A stretch of DNA of 64,000 nt from Branchiostoma floridae (lineage: Eukaryota; Chordata; Leptocardii; Amphioxiformes; Branchiostomatidae). How positions within the stretch are numbered: position 1 is the first letter of the stretch; the number at the start of each line of letters is the position of its first letter. Shown here piece after piece: positions 35,832 to 48,177 of this stretch. Made by a program: the position numbers and the translations under genes. Location of the stretch: contig NC_049993.1 of assembly GCF_000003815.2 (NCBI RefSeq), positions 10,559,032-10,623,031 of the forward strand. The letters run 5' to 3'. The notes beneath the pieces were generated by a model. The model saw only the letters and a program-made list of their open reading frames with translations. It did not search any database and was not told the DNA's origin.

Positions 35832-38800
35832 TTACTGTGCTGAGGGTTTGATCTGACAGAAGCAGAGCCGTGCACGGTCCTTACGCAGGTTCTTGATGTT
35901 GTAGGTGTTTCCTGCAGGGATCAGGAACATGTCTCCAGACTGCATCATGACGGTGGAGCGATGGATCGTCACTGCCAGCTTCCCTGTCATCACAACATAG
36001 GCCTGGGGGAGACACAGAAATTACCATACATGTCACAGCACCATGTGCAAAATGGAAGCTCTGAAGGGCCAACTACTGGCTTCTGGAAGAATGCATCACC
36101 AGTAGTTTGGTCATGACTTATGTTTGAATGACATCATTTGCAACATGCTGGAGTACATTGCATGTCCATTACACATGCTACTAGTACTAGTACCCTAACA
36201 TAGCCATAGGGGGATCAGATCATAATCTTCAGGATATCAACAGAATGCTACATCAGTGTTCTCACCAGGATTTTTTCACAGCGTCAGGGCAGGGGTTCGG
36301 GGGCCGCCGAAGGCCCCCGGCGGGGTCCAGGGGCAGAGCCCCTTTGGGGGGCCCCAGGGGGGCGAAGCCCCCCTGAAGCTCTTGCATTTTAGGCTATTCA
36401 GAAGGCTTATTGTATCAGTTTTTAGGGGCATATCTACGATAATTGTAGCAGTTTGACGTAACGATACTTTGAGTCAAAGCATCAAAGACAACTAAAAACT
36501 CATAAACAACAAACTTTACTCAGCTCAACAGTACTCATAAATATTGTCCGGTTTGTCACCAACTTTTTCTAGATAAACAACTTTGACAGTCTCTGTTTCC
36601 ATCGTATTTTTTTTCATCGTAAACAGAACAAAACACGCAGAAACATGTGCTCGGCACGGGGAATCCCCGGCCGACTTTCAAGTTCGCGATCGGCGGACGA
36701 ATAATGCGTTCACATAAGAGGTGTTGGACGTAAAAACAACAAGAATACCTTTGCTTCCTTTTGATATGAGTTTTGGGCCCGCAAAATCTCCAAAAAGGCA
36801 GAAATTTTCGGGGTAAAATACGGTAAAATTTGCTCTAAAAATGGCGGTCGTTGCTGTTGTTTATCCTAAACCAATGAGATCGCTAGCTTCCCCTGACGTC
36901 ACAGAGACGCATCAGATCTCGCGAGAATTTTTTGCGAGATTTTACGATGTTTTCGCCGCCATTACCGCTAGCTGCCTGCATGCACGCACGATGTTTTCGT
37001 CATTTCTCAACGCAAATTTCTCGATCTTTGGAAGGTTTTAGATGATTTACAAGTATACTGCAACATAAAAGGGAATGTATACAAGTGCTATTTTTGTGCA
37101 AGTCCAAGAAGCGTTTCTTGCCGTTCCGATTTTAACCGGACTTGAACCGAAACTTTTTACAAGTTTTGTGCCGGTTCTCTGTTTACAGTACAGAACGCAC
37201 GCCGCGCAAGGGGCGGTCCTGGGTGGGGGCTGCGAGATAGCGGTACGCGGGGTGCTATAAAACACCTCCCTTCGAGCTGAAACTTCCTGAAACAGCGGAG
37301 GCGCGTGCTTGGCACGTGCTTTCGCATTTTTACTACGGTATTTTTCCAGTTTTTGCCGCTACGCTGGGTGAAAATACAGCGTAGCGGGCTTTTTACAGCG
37401 TCATTTTTCCAGCCCACAGCGTATCGGCCCGCTATGCTGAAAAGGCCTGGTGAGAACACTGTACATAGACTTGACTTTTTCAGAATAAAGGCATTTATAT
37501 CTGTATCTATATAGCCGGTATAATCGCTCTTCGGCGTAACACACCAGCTTCAAAAATTTGTGAAAAAAAAAAGGATGAGGGACAAGACAGCATGAGAAAA
37601 CATCCATACAGTTAAGAGGTCTATCACAACTATGTGAATAAAAAATAAGTGGGAGCCAAAGCAGCATATTTTCCCCCAAAATAGTGCCAAGCGTTATTCC
37701 CTCCCATCACCTACCAGTGTGTCGTTCCTGACGAACTGTGTGCCCTTCTCCTGTTTTGGCTCCAGGATGATCTGTCCCAGCCCAAACTGAGGCTGCCGCA
37801 GAGCCTTACACACCTTGATGCCATCCTCCTCCACCGCTGCCTTTCCCTGCGGCCCACGGAAGTCAAACATGCTGGACGTTTTCACGCAATCTGGAAAAAT
37901 CAGAACAATACAGGTATATCCGAATCGCTTTGTGCAAGAGAAAGCCATGCTGAAGGCTTTAAGGTGTAGAGTGCATAGTCCAGTGGTTAGCGGCCCTGCC
38001 TCTGGAGCTAGAAGCCAGGAGTTCAATTTCAACTGTGTTGCTCACCAGACATGCACGCTACCTGAAAGGGCTGCAGTCCTTAGGAAGAAGCATTGAGCCG
38101 TGGTCAGTCTACTGTTCATTTGTGATTGTCAGAGAGAGTAAGGGGGATTTCCCTGGTACATGTACAGCTTGAGTACAAGTAAATTGTAAATATTGTATAT
38201 TTTGTTTTCCGTAACCATTGGAAGAATAGCTCTTTAGTGAGCTAAAATGGATTGATATCACGTCCACATTCACTGCAGCCATCTAATTATCTTGATCTGT
38301 CTCAAGTAAAGAGCTGTTGCTTACCTACAAGTATCTCCTCCCTAGTTGCTGGGTTGACAACAGGGATCATGGGGTTTTCCACCTCCTCCCAGTCCCCGGG
38401 AACGTCCATGTGGGCAGACACGTTGGGAACTGTCTCTTGCTGGAGGGGCTGTTGGGGCTTGGAGGCTCCTGGGGAAAAAAGAAACATATATCTATTTGCC
38501 ACAAGAAGTAAATAATTTTTTTATGAAGGACTTGTCAGTGACTTCCAGAGATGGTTTGGTCCAAGATGGCCGCTACCTAAATTTCTTAGAGAACATCCAG
38601 ATCTTCTTCGGTGGTTAATTTAACTTATACATTGCCATTTTCCCTAGTTTTCACCTTTTTACTGCTAGTACGCTCGCCTCAGCGCACCGTACTCTTACTT
38701 TCTGTCAGTTTGTTGCCATTACTGATAATCTTGGTGAATCTGCGCCAACCTTCGAAGCGTCCATCTTGGTCCATCCGTCTACAGATTGAGTGGCACGGCG

Positions 38801-41800
38801 CAACATAGGTCCGCACCCTCGGCTAGTTGGGGTAGAGGATTGTTACTGGAGGTTTGTTTTTTGCTCATTATATCTCTGTGCACTTGAAAGTTATCTTAAA
38901 TTCTCCTTCGGGCCAACCTCATCGCAACTGACGTTCCGATTGGGGAGGGGGGCAGTATTTGAGCCGTGCCATCTCAGCTGGTTTTGCTTTTCATTTGTGA
39001 TGCGATATGAGACGGTGTCACATTGTTTTGCTTGACTGTGAATCGTAGACTATATTTAGCTGTAATATCTGTTGTTTTTCGTAAAGAGTTTGCTGCATTC
39101 CTGATGTGTATTGGTATGCAAATTAGGCAAAGACACTTGCTGGTTTCCAAACTGAAACGTTAATTGCATTACCGCCGGACTGGCGACAGAGTTGAGTTGT
39201 CTGAGTTGGCAAACCTTTCCTGGCTGTTGACAGTGCTATTTCTGCCGTTCGTGATTTTTATTCAACAAACATTTGAGAGGAAACAGTCCTCAGACCGGGA
39301 TCCACCCGTTTTCTGTCGGTGGAGGTTTGCGCCTCAGACAGCGCCGCTCCATGCCCATGCAATGTTCAGCTAGTTTTGCTTTTCATTTGTGATGCGATAT
39401 GAGACGATGTCACATCGTTCTGATTTATTGTGAACCGTAGACTAAATTTAGCTGTATTATTTGTTCTTGTTCGTAAAAGTGGTACCTAATTTCCGGCTGT
39501 GTATTGGTATGCAAATTAGTCAAAGAACCCTGCCGAACTTCAAGCTGTAACGTTAATTAAATTAGCACCGGTACCGCATGCAGTAGCTGTAGAAATAATT
39601 GTGCAATACGCTTTGAACTACCGTGTATCTGTTATTGTTTTCCTGTATGATTGCAAGTAGCACTAACTAGACCATGCTAGCTGTGAAAGGAGTTTGTCGT
39701 GTTGTGAAGGGGGCAGTAACCATTGGTCTTCCTGTGACATTACTTGCTAGTATACTACTGTTAGCGGTGTTACCACGGCCAGTTGTTCTCCCAAAATGGG
39801 ATAAGAGTACTAGCATTGTAAACGCAGAGTCAGGAACATGGATTACTCAGACTCCCAACCTCGTAAAACTCAACCCTGGTCTGCTCGGAGTAAGGTCTCT
39901 TGCACCGTCAACTACTTGTACAGACAGGCGTAGGCAAACTGTTAACATTCTTGTTTGTACCACACTACTGCTGGCTGGAGATATTGCCCCAAACCCTGGC
40001 CCAGTTGTGGATGGACTGCCTCACTGGAGAAAGGGCCTGGTGTACGCCTTCTACAATGTGGTCTCTCTCTCGCGACATCTACATGAGATCCAGCAGTTAC
40101 TCCTAAAGAATACCCGTATACATGTACTAGGGCTAACTGAAACTCGATTAAGTGACACCATTCCAGACACTCTCGTGGAGGTTAGCGGATACACCTTGTA
40201 CAGGAAAGACAGGGACCGGCATGGCGGGGGTGTGGGTGTATATGTCAAACAGACTATTCCAGCCCAGCGTCGACATGATCTTGAGCAGGCGGACGTAGAG
40301 GTTTGCTGTGTGGACATCAAGCCAAACAAGGCCCGTAAAACTCTGTTGGCTTGCATCTACCGCCCACCCAAAGCTGGCTCTGAATGGAGGGACTCTGCAG
40401 AAGGACTTGTACACAAACTCAACGCAACTGCTGAAGAAGAAAATGCAGATGTCATAATCATGGGGACTTCAATTCAGACTTGTTAAAATCAACCCAAGCG
40501 TTGTCATCTGTGGAATTCCTAATGGGATTGTACCAGTTAGTACCTATCATACTTCAACCCACCCGCATAACTGAGTCCACAGAATCGTGTATTGACAATA
40601 TGTTTGTAACAAACCCAGACCGCTTCAGATCAAGTGCAAGTGTGGCATGGGGACCGTCGGACCACAACCTTATCCTGGCCTGTGCACAAGCAGGAAGAGA
40701 GGCATGTGGTACACGCTGGTGTGAATACAGGTCTTACAAGCAGTACACCCAACAATCTTTTATTGATGGACTCAAGTCAGTTCACTGGGATACAGTATTA
40801 GACTGCACTGATGTAACGGATGCTTGGGATGCTTTTAAGGATATCTTCCTGAATGTAGCTGACAAATTCGCTCCGCTGTGCAAGAGGAGAGTGAGGGATA
40901 ACAACACTGTTGCTCCTTGGATGACGGACAGGGTAAAAAACATGATGGGGCGACGCGACGCAGCTAGACGCAAAGCAATCAAAACCAAGGAGGGAAAAGA
41001 CTGGGAGGTCTACCGGGTGATAAGGAACCAGACAACATCAGCAGTCAGAAAGGCAAAGAAAATCCACTTTGCTGAAGCTGTGACAGAAGCGAAAGGAGAT
41101 CAAAGCCTCATGTGGAAAATTATTAACGCCTTCACAGGGAAATCCAAAGGGAAGTGTCAAGTTCAGAACTTGGCGAGACCTGACGGTACCAATATATCGG
41201 ACCCCAGCGAAATGTCTGAAGAGTTCAATAGCTACTTCGCAACTTGTGCTACAAGCCTTGCCGATAGTATGCCAACCTCCCAGAAAGATCCTCTCCGACA
41301 CATACCGGAGCCTAGTACAGAGTTCAGCTTTGAGTCAGTTGACGAATCGACAGTGCTAAGTGAACTTCTCAGATTGAAAGCAAAGAAGGCCACTGGGCTG
41401 GACAATATCCCCTCAAAACTGCTCAAGGACTCCGCCCCTGTCATTGTCAGACCACTGACACACATTTTTAACCTATCACTTGCCACGGGAGAAGTCCCTA
41501 GTGACTGGAAGACGGCAAAGATCACACCCATTTACAAGTCCGGTAATCGAACTAATGTGGCCAACTACCGTCCTGTCTCTGTACTGAGTGTAACATCCAA
41601 AGTGTTGGAAAAACTCGTTGGTAACCAAGTATCACGCTACATGGCCCAGAACAACCTTCTCACGGTATACCAAAGTGGGTTTCGGAGAAACCACAGTACT
41701 GCCTCTGCAGTTTTGAAGATTGTGGAGGATATTAGGTCGGCCAATAATAGTCGCCAGGTCACAGTTGCTCTCTTCCTAGACTTACGCAAAGCATTTGACA

Positions 41801-44800
41801 CTGTGAATCATGCCATTCTGTTGAGTAAGCTCAAGAAACTGGGTTTTGATAGGGATGCAACAAAATGGTTTACATCATACCTCTCTAGTCGCTCACAATG
41901 CACTAGTCTGCAAAGTCAATGTTCAGAGATGGCTGCAGTCACCTGCGGGGTACCACAGGGGAGCGTACTTGGTCCCTTGCTGTTTTGTTTATATGTCAAC
42001 GACATGCCACAGGTTCTAGAAAAATGCAAAATACACTTGTATGCAGACGACACCGCAATCTATTACTCGGCGGGCACGATGAAAGAGTGTGAAGAGGCAG
42101 TTTCCCAGGATATGAAGAGAGTGTCAGACTGGTTAATTGATAATAGACTTTCTCTCCATCATGACAAGACAAAGTCTATGCTATTCGGGGTTCCTCAGAA
42201 GCTGAGACATGTTGGGACAACAGTTCAGATCACAGACGGTGTTAACATTTATGAGCAAGTTAACACTTTCAAATATTTGGGCATCACTCTAGACCCATCG
42301 CTCCAGTGGTCAGCTCACATAACAAATATCACGAAAAAAATATTCAGTGGCCTCAGTGCAATAAGACGTGCAAAACCCTACGTAACAAAAGAAATATTAC
42401 ATACTATGTGTCAAACTTTGGTGTTGTCGCACTTGGACTACTGTGGCACGGCGTGGTTGCCAAGCCTTGTACAGGGCAAGAAAACACAAATGCTGCAACT
42501 CGACAGGCTGCTGTTTAGAGCTGCAAGGATGATTACAGGCCACACACTCCGGGATCATGTCCCAGTTGGTAAACTGTTAGCGGAGGCGGGGTTGGTGTCG
42601 GTGAGAAATCGGGCGGAAAAAATCAGTCTGGCCACAGTTTTCAATGCTGTACGAGGAAAAGCCCCTTTGTACATATCTGACATGTTCAGGTGGAAGTCAC
42701 CACCAACTATAAGAGCTCGCACCCGCACGGCTGTTAAAATGTTCGCTGACTGGGACCCTCACCAGTTGAACTGTCCCGTAGCAAGCCTGAAGTGCTACGA
42801 GGGAAGCTTAAAATCTTTTGGCCCCCAACTGTGGAACAAACTGTCACTGAAGCACCGCAAGACTCTGGGACTGGTTAAGTTTATCAAGGAACTGTGAGGT
42901 CTAGATGGAAATGACAAGTGAAATTGTGAGTTTTGATATGTCGTTTTGTGGTTATGCACTATTGTATGTGTTATTGTAATATTGCAAAGTTTTAAATTGT
43001 ATTTTTGTTTACCCAGCATTGCCTGAAAAACAGGTTGTTATGTACCTGAGTGTTACTGCTGGTAAAATAAATAAACTGAAACTGAAACTGTCCCAAGGAT
43101 CATGATTGACGCATTTTTCGTTATCATCTGAGGAGCTTTGGTCTCATCATATCCATTTTTTATTATACTGCTGCTGGTCTACTCAAAGGAGGGCCCTACA
43201 ATTAGGGAACGACTGTCAGGAAAAGGATAATGTTGCTGCATCTTTTTTGGACGCTCCAGGGGCAGACTACATACTTTGTGCTTTCTTTCACCTTCCAGGT
43301 CTCTTGTTCCTAAAACAAGGAAGTGGTTTTCAGATGCAAATACCTTTCCTGGGTCTACCATGCACTTTTGCTATCTGCGTCTTCTTGGGCCTTCGTCCAG
43401 TGTCCTTGATCTCTGGCTTTTGGACGTCCACCATAACACGGCCAGAGTTTCTCCGCTCGTATACAACCCTCTCGTGTTCCCACCATGCCAAAGGACGAAT
43501 GCGGTTTCTCCTGGACCTACGCACCCCTGGCGTGTGGTCTTTTTTGGGTGAAACTGCAAAGAATGAAAAGAGTTGGCTTTTAACTTCTTCACCGTTTTGC
43601 AAGTCATATACAAAGTCACAAACTCCGCTATTTTTCAAGTGACAACTGATATTACCACTTAAGTTTCTAAGATAACTTAACCAGTATTTCATGTATATAG
43701 CTATTTTTGTTTGAAAAAGAATGTCAAAAATATCAGAGAAACAGGTCATTCCTTGAGATCTTAAACTTATGAGCCATATTCCAGACTGTGATCAAATAAT
43801 ATATGAGATATCCTAGCTACATGTATATTTATTTCACACTTCTTGTTTCCCCCTGAAAATCATCGTGAAAAAGGCCTGTTCTTAGCATCCAAGTTACAAG
43901 TTACTTACTGATGCGCAACTGTCTGGCTTCAGCAGCCGGCGCTTTCTTTGCAGCTGACTTAGAAACCGTGACATCAGCATAGTGTTTGGGGGACGTGACG
44001 GAGGCCCGCGGCAGTGTGGAGGTTGAAGATCGCGGCGTGTAGTTCTTACCGCCCTTCAGGATCGACCGTGATGGTGTAGCTGCAATGGATTGAGGAAAAA
44101 ATTCATCATGAATAAGGGTCATTTATCTGCCTGCCATTGGGAAACTTATACTGTATCTTTTCAGTTACTATTTCTCCTATCACTGTGACAGTAAAAAATT
44201 TCTTGTCTAGAACAGTCCAACAGATTCTGTTAGCATACCTGATACAGGGACATCATCACCATTTGACAGACTGTGGTCATAGCTGTCTGTCCGTCTTTGC
44301 TTTCCTGGCCTCTTGGCACTTTTCTTGCCTCTTTTCTTCTTCGGCTCTGTGTTGTCTTCAAGTCTGGCTGACACATTTGCTTCTGATTGGATCTGAATGT
44401 AGGAATGTGTGATGGAAGATTTAGTAAAGCAAATAGCTTAGCATACAACCAGGATTGAAGGAAGGCAAGAAAAAATCTGTGAAAGAAAACAAAAGTAGCT
44501 CAAGTCCTGGTCCACCTATATTGCACCCCCAACTCAAGCTTACGGACTGATAAGCAGTTCTACAGCATATTTCATAGAACCTAATGCAGTAACAGAAACA
44601 AGCAGTAAACACTGACCTCGCTACTTTCATTAGTGGCTCGGGCAGACTGAATTTCTTTTCTTGGACGTCCTCTCTTCTTCTTCCGCACTTCGCCATCACT
44701 TGCTGAGCTCTCCTGTGCAGGTAGAGAGCTAAGATCTCTTGGACGCCCTCTGTTCTTCTTACGCACTTCACCATCGCTTGCTGAGCTTTCCTGTCCAGGT

Positions 44801-47800
44801 TGAGAACTAAGATCTGACGTTTGCAGATCCTCCTCAACAGTAAGACTGTCGTTGTTGCTGTTTTCCACAGGACTGACTTGCCGCCTTTGCTTTCCAGGCC
44901 TCTTAGGAACTGTACGTCTTTCCTTGGCCTTGGCGGTCTTTCTTCTCTTTGGTCCTGTACTTTCTTCTAGATTTTCTGTAGTTGAGTTCTGGATCTGAAT
45001 ATATGAATATGAAAAAGTAGATGGTAAATAAGAGGGAGTTAAAAGTGAATCAGGATTGAAGAAGATACACAGAAAACATTTCAGATAATGGAATAAAAAC
45101 AATTTTGAAATGTCAAATTGGATTGAATTGGATTTGCACTGACAGAAGTGCATGTAATTATTACAGTAACAGACTTACAAAAACATAGCACAAGACAATA
45201 CCCACCTCACTACTCTCATCTAGGAACTGGGAAGAGAGATTTTTCCGCCCTCTTCTCTTTTGAGACCTCTTCTTGTTTGACATCCTCGGGGAAGGCTGGA
45301 AAGGAATCTCCACATCTTCTGCCTCTTCTCTATCCGAGGGCAGCACAAAGTCCTGAGGACCACTGTTAAAGCTGTTAGAGTCCTCGTCACCTGCCTCCTC
45401 CTGCACTGGGGCACTTGGTCCCTCCCTGTGTGCATCATCAACCATTGTGTCCATCCTTGACTCTTGAGGCTCTGATCGTTTCCGTCTCTTCTCTGGGCTA
45501 CTGATGCTCTGTGTTGTGTCATTTATCATTTTTGGTTGGGTTTCTGAATCCATCGCTTTGTTCTTCTTCCTCTTTCTTGATCGTTCTGCTTTCTTGTTTT
45601 TGACTGTCTCATCATTTGGGTTGTCTCCTTTTGCCTTCTTTGAGGGCTGCTGACTTGTATTTTTGCTTCTCTTCCCACCTGCAGTTGGCTCTTTAGTGGC
45701 CTGGCTCTCAGCACTAGTGTTCTGTCTGTTGGTCAGGTTTACTCTAAATCCCTTCAAACACAGAAGTGCATCATCATCATCATCATCATCATCTGAATCA
45801 ACCATCTGGACCACTAGAGGCTGCTTCCTGACTCCTCTCACCTTCTGAACCACCTTCTTTGGGACCGTTTCCTTCTGATCTTTCTGTTTCTTGTTGGCTC
45901 CATCTGCTGAAATGCCCTTTTGTTCCTCCTGCTGTACAGTCCTTCCTGAACCATCCCTCTCACTATCTTCAGCCAGAACTTCCCTCTGTTGTCTTGCCTC
46001 ATTCTCTGCAGCCCCCTCTTTCTCAGCAGCTCCCTCTTTCTCTGTAGCTCCCTCTTTCTCTGCAGTTCTCTCTTCCTCTGTAGTTTCTGGTGGTTTTGGT
46101 TTCTCTCTTCTCTGGCTCCTCCTCTTTGCCTCCTTGGCTGGAAAAGCCAGAACATCATCCTCTTTCTCTGCAGCTCCCTTTTCCTCAGTTCTCTCCTCCT
46201 CTCCAGTTCCCTCTTCCTCTGGAGTTATCTCTTCTTCTGTAGTTTCTGCTGGTTTTGGTACTGCCTTAGCCTTCCCTTTTCTCTGGCTTCTCCTCTTTGT
46301 CTGCTTGGCTGGTTTTTCACAAACCACAGCTTCTATTACTTCTCCAACTGCTTCCCTGTCACTGGAAGCTGTTTCTATGGTACTGACTGATTCCTTCTGG
46401 GCTGTGATGTCAGGAGAATCTGATGCTGCCCCTCCAAAAGTAAGTCTAAAATGACACAGAAAAGAAAACATTCAAAATACATCTAAATGTACATCTGGAG
46501 TGTAGGAGTAAGAAGCAAGCAAACAAACACCTTCCAACTAGGCATGATCTTTTCAATGAAAGGAAAACAGACAATCTCCTAGTGGATGATCATATATTGC
46601 TTTATGCTAAGTTCTAAAGTCAAAGCCTTGATAGACTTGAGTCTACTGGTCTTTGTGTAAAGTTGCCCTATGATGCTGACACAACAGTTATTATATTGTA
46701 TAAACCAAAGAAGAAGCAAAATTTATTACCTTTTCTTGAGAGCAGCCACAGGTTTGACGACCGTGTTTGGGTTCTGGCTGCTAATCTTACTGATGGATCC
46801 TGAATCATCAGCTGTGAAGTTCATGGAGGACACGTCTGCGCTCTGCGACAGGACTTCATGGTTCGAGACAGGACTAGCTTCTGGCATGGCACCTGCAGAA
46901 TCTGACTGGGCAGGGCTTACAGCAGAATGAGCAGGGGCTGGGCTATCTGCAGAGGTGGAGTTCTCTATAGGAGTAGGACTAGGGATAGGACTGATAACAG
47001 AAGAACTCACAGCAGGAGGAGGGATTTCTTCAGGGGCAGAGCTTACAGCAGGGTCAGGGTTATCAACTGGAGCAGAGTCCTTAGCAGGACTGACAGCAGG
47101 ACTGGTAGAGGTGCGTGACAAGTCCCCGGTGTCTGGCTTTATGGGCGAAAACGATGACATCCTCCTAGGTCTGATGTCCTGGACATCAAAAAGACAAAAG
47201 AGACGTTGAATTGATACTATGAGAAACTACTTCATTTAATTCATAACTCAAGCTTTTTATTAATCAAAGGAAGGTGCTAGCATATTGCACAGCAAAGTGT
47301 TCTCTGCTTTTACAATATGCCGGAAAAAAACTTTCACTCACCTTCTTGGGTTTGGGGTGCTTCTTGGTGGAGGGCTCACTGATGGCAATACTCTCCTCAC
47401 TCTCTGTAAAAGCAGACAAAAAATAAAGTGATGATCACTAATCTAGAAAGTGTGGTCATGTATAGCATAGTGAGGACTTCCCATGGCAATAATACACCTT
47501 CCCATTCTATAATATGTGAAGATTATACCTGCACAGCCCTCAATAGTTTACATGGACTGACATGTATATCCACAACACTCAATGAAAGAGCATGTCTCAA
47601 AAATAAACACAAATATGTATTTGAAATTTTCATTATACATACCTGTGTCCGAGAAGTAATCATTCACATCATCAAAGCCGTAAGCATCTTTCTTCACATC
47701 CTTCTTCATAACAATACCTGTACGTCTGGGGACAAACACAAGAAAATACCAGTAAGTTGATCAAACAGCAAAAAGTTTATACCTAAGCTTCAGGCAACAA

Positions 47801-48142
47801 AAACCTTGGTAATCGTACAATTTTACATATGTGTTTTTCTGGAAAAAAAGCAGACATAGGTGAAAGAAAGAGTAATATAGCCTACCGCCCAACTCTGGGA
47901 TCTCTCTGCCATGCATACATCTTTTTGGTGAGCTGACGTCTTTCTCCCTGCAACATAGAAACATAACATTTCATTTTCATATATACTGAAGGGCATTGTC
48001 AATCATGATCTTAATGATAAATAAGTAAAATTGAAACGAAAGAGGACACTGACTTTCACTAATATTTTCAAATGCCAAACTTTAATTTTTGGTGGTGCAT
48101 AATGGTTACAAATCTGTGGAGTGTGGATATATTTATACTTTA

Positions 48143-48177
<35 letters not shown>

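Larger units (their letters stand above)
38560..43089 (+). mobile_element. Non-LTR retrotransposon (LINE, CR1/L2-like), nearly full length
   Basis: A 4.5-kb element in CENP-C intron 10, antisense to the gene. It has a long 5' UTR with a 195-bp duplicated segment (38977-39175 and 39369-39565), an endonuclease-reverse transcriptase coding region broken by one frameshift, and a 3' UTR ending in AATAAATAA and short AAACTG repeats, as in CR1/L2-type elements. The 5' limit is uncertain. The word CCAAGATGGCCGC near 38563 resembles a YY1 site and recurs inverted near 38762. The intact reverse transcriptase frame suggests a young insertion. Confidence 0.9.

Noticed and set aside
36841..37041. 66-codon frame after a GC-rich promoter-like stretch
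   Set aside because: Inside the 36254-37461 transposon, no domain, and no evidence of transcription.
45891..46454. Ser-rich plus-strand frame of 187 codons
   Set aside because: It is the antisense shadow of the Lys/Glu-rich exon 6 of CENP-C, which is supported by splice sites, phase and family similarity.
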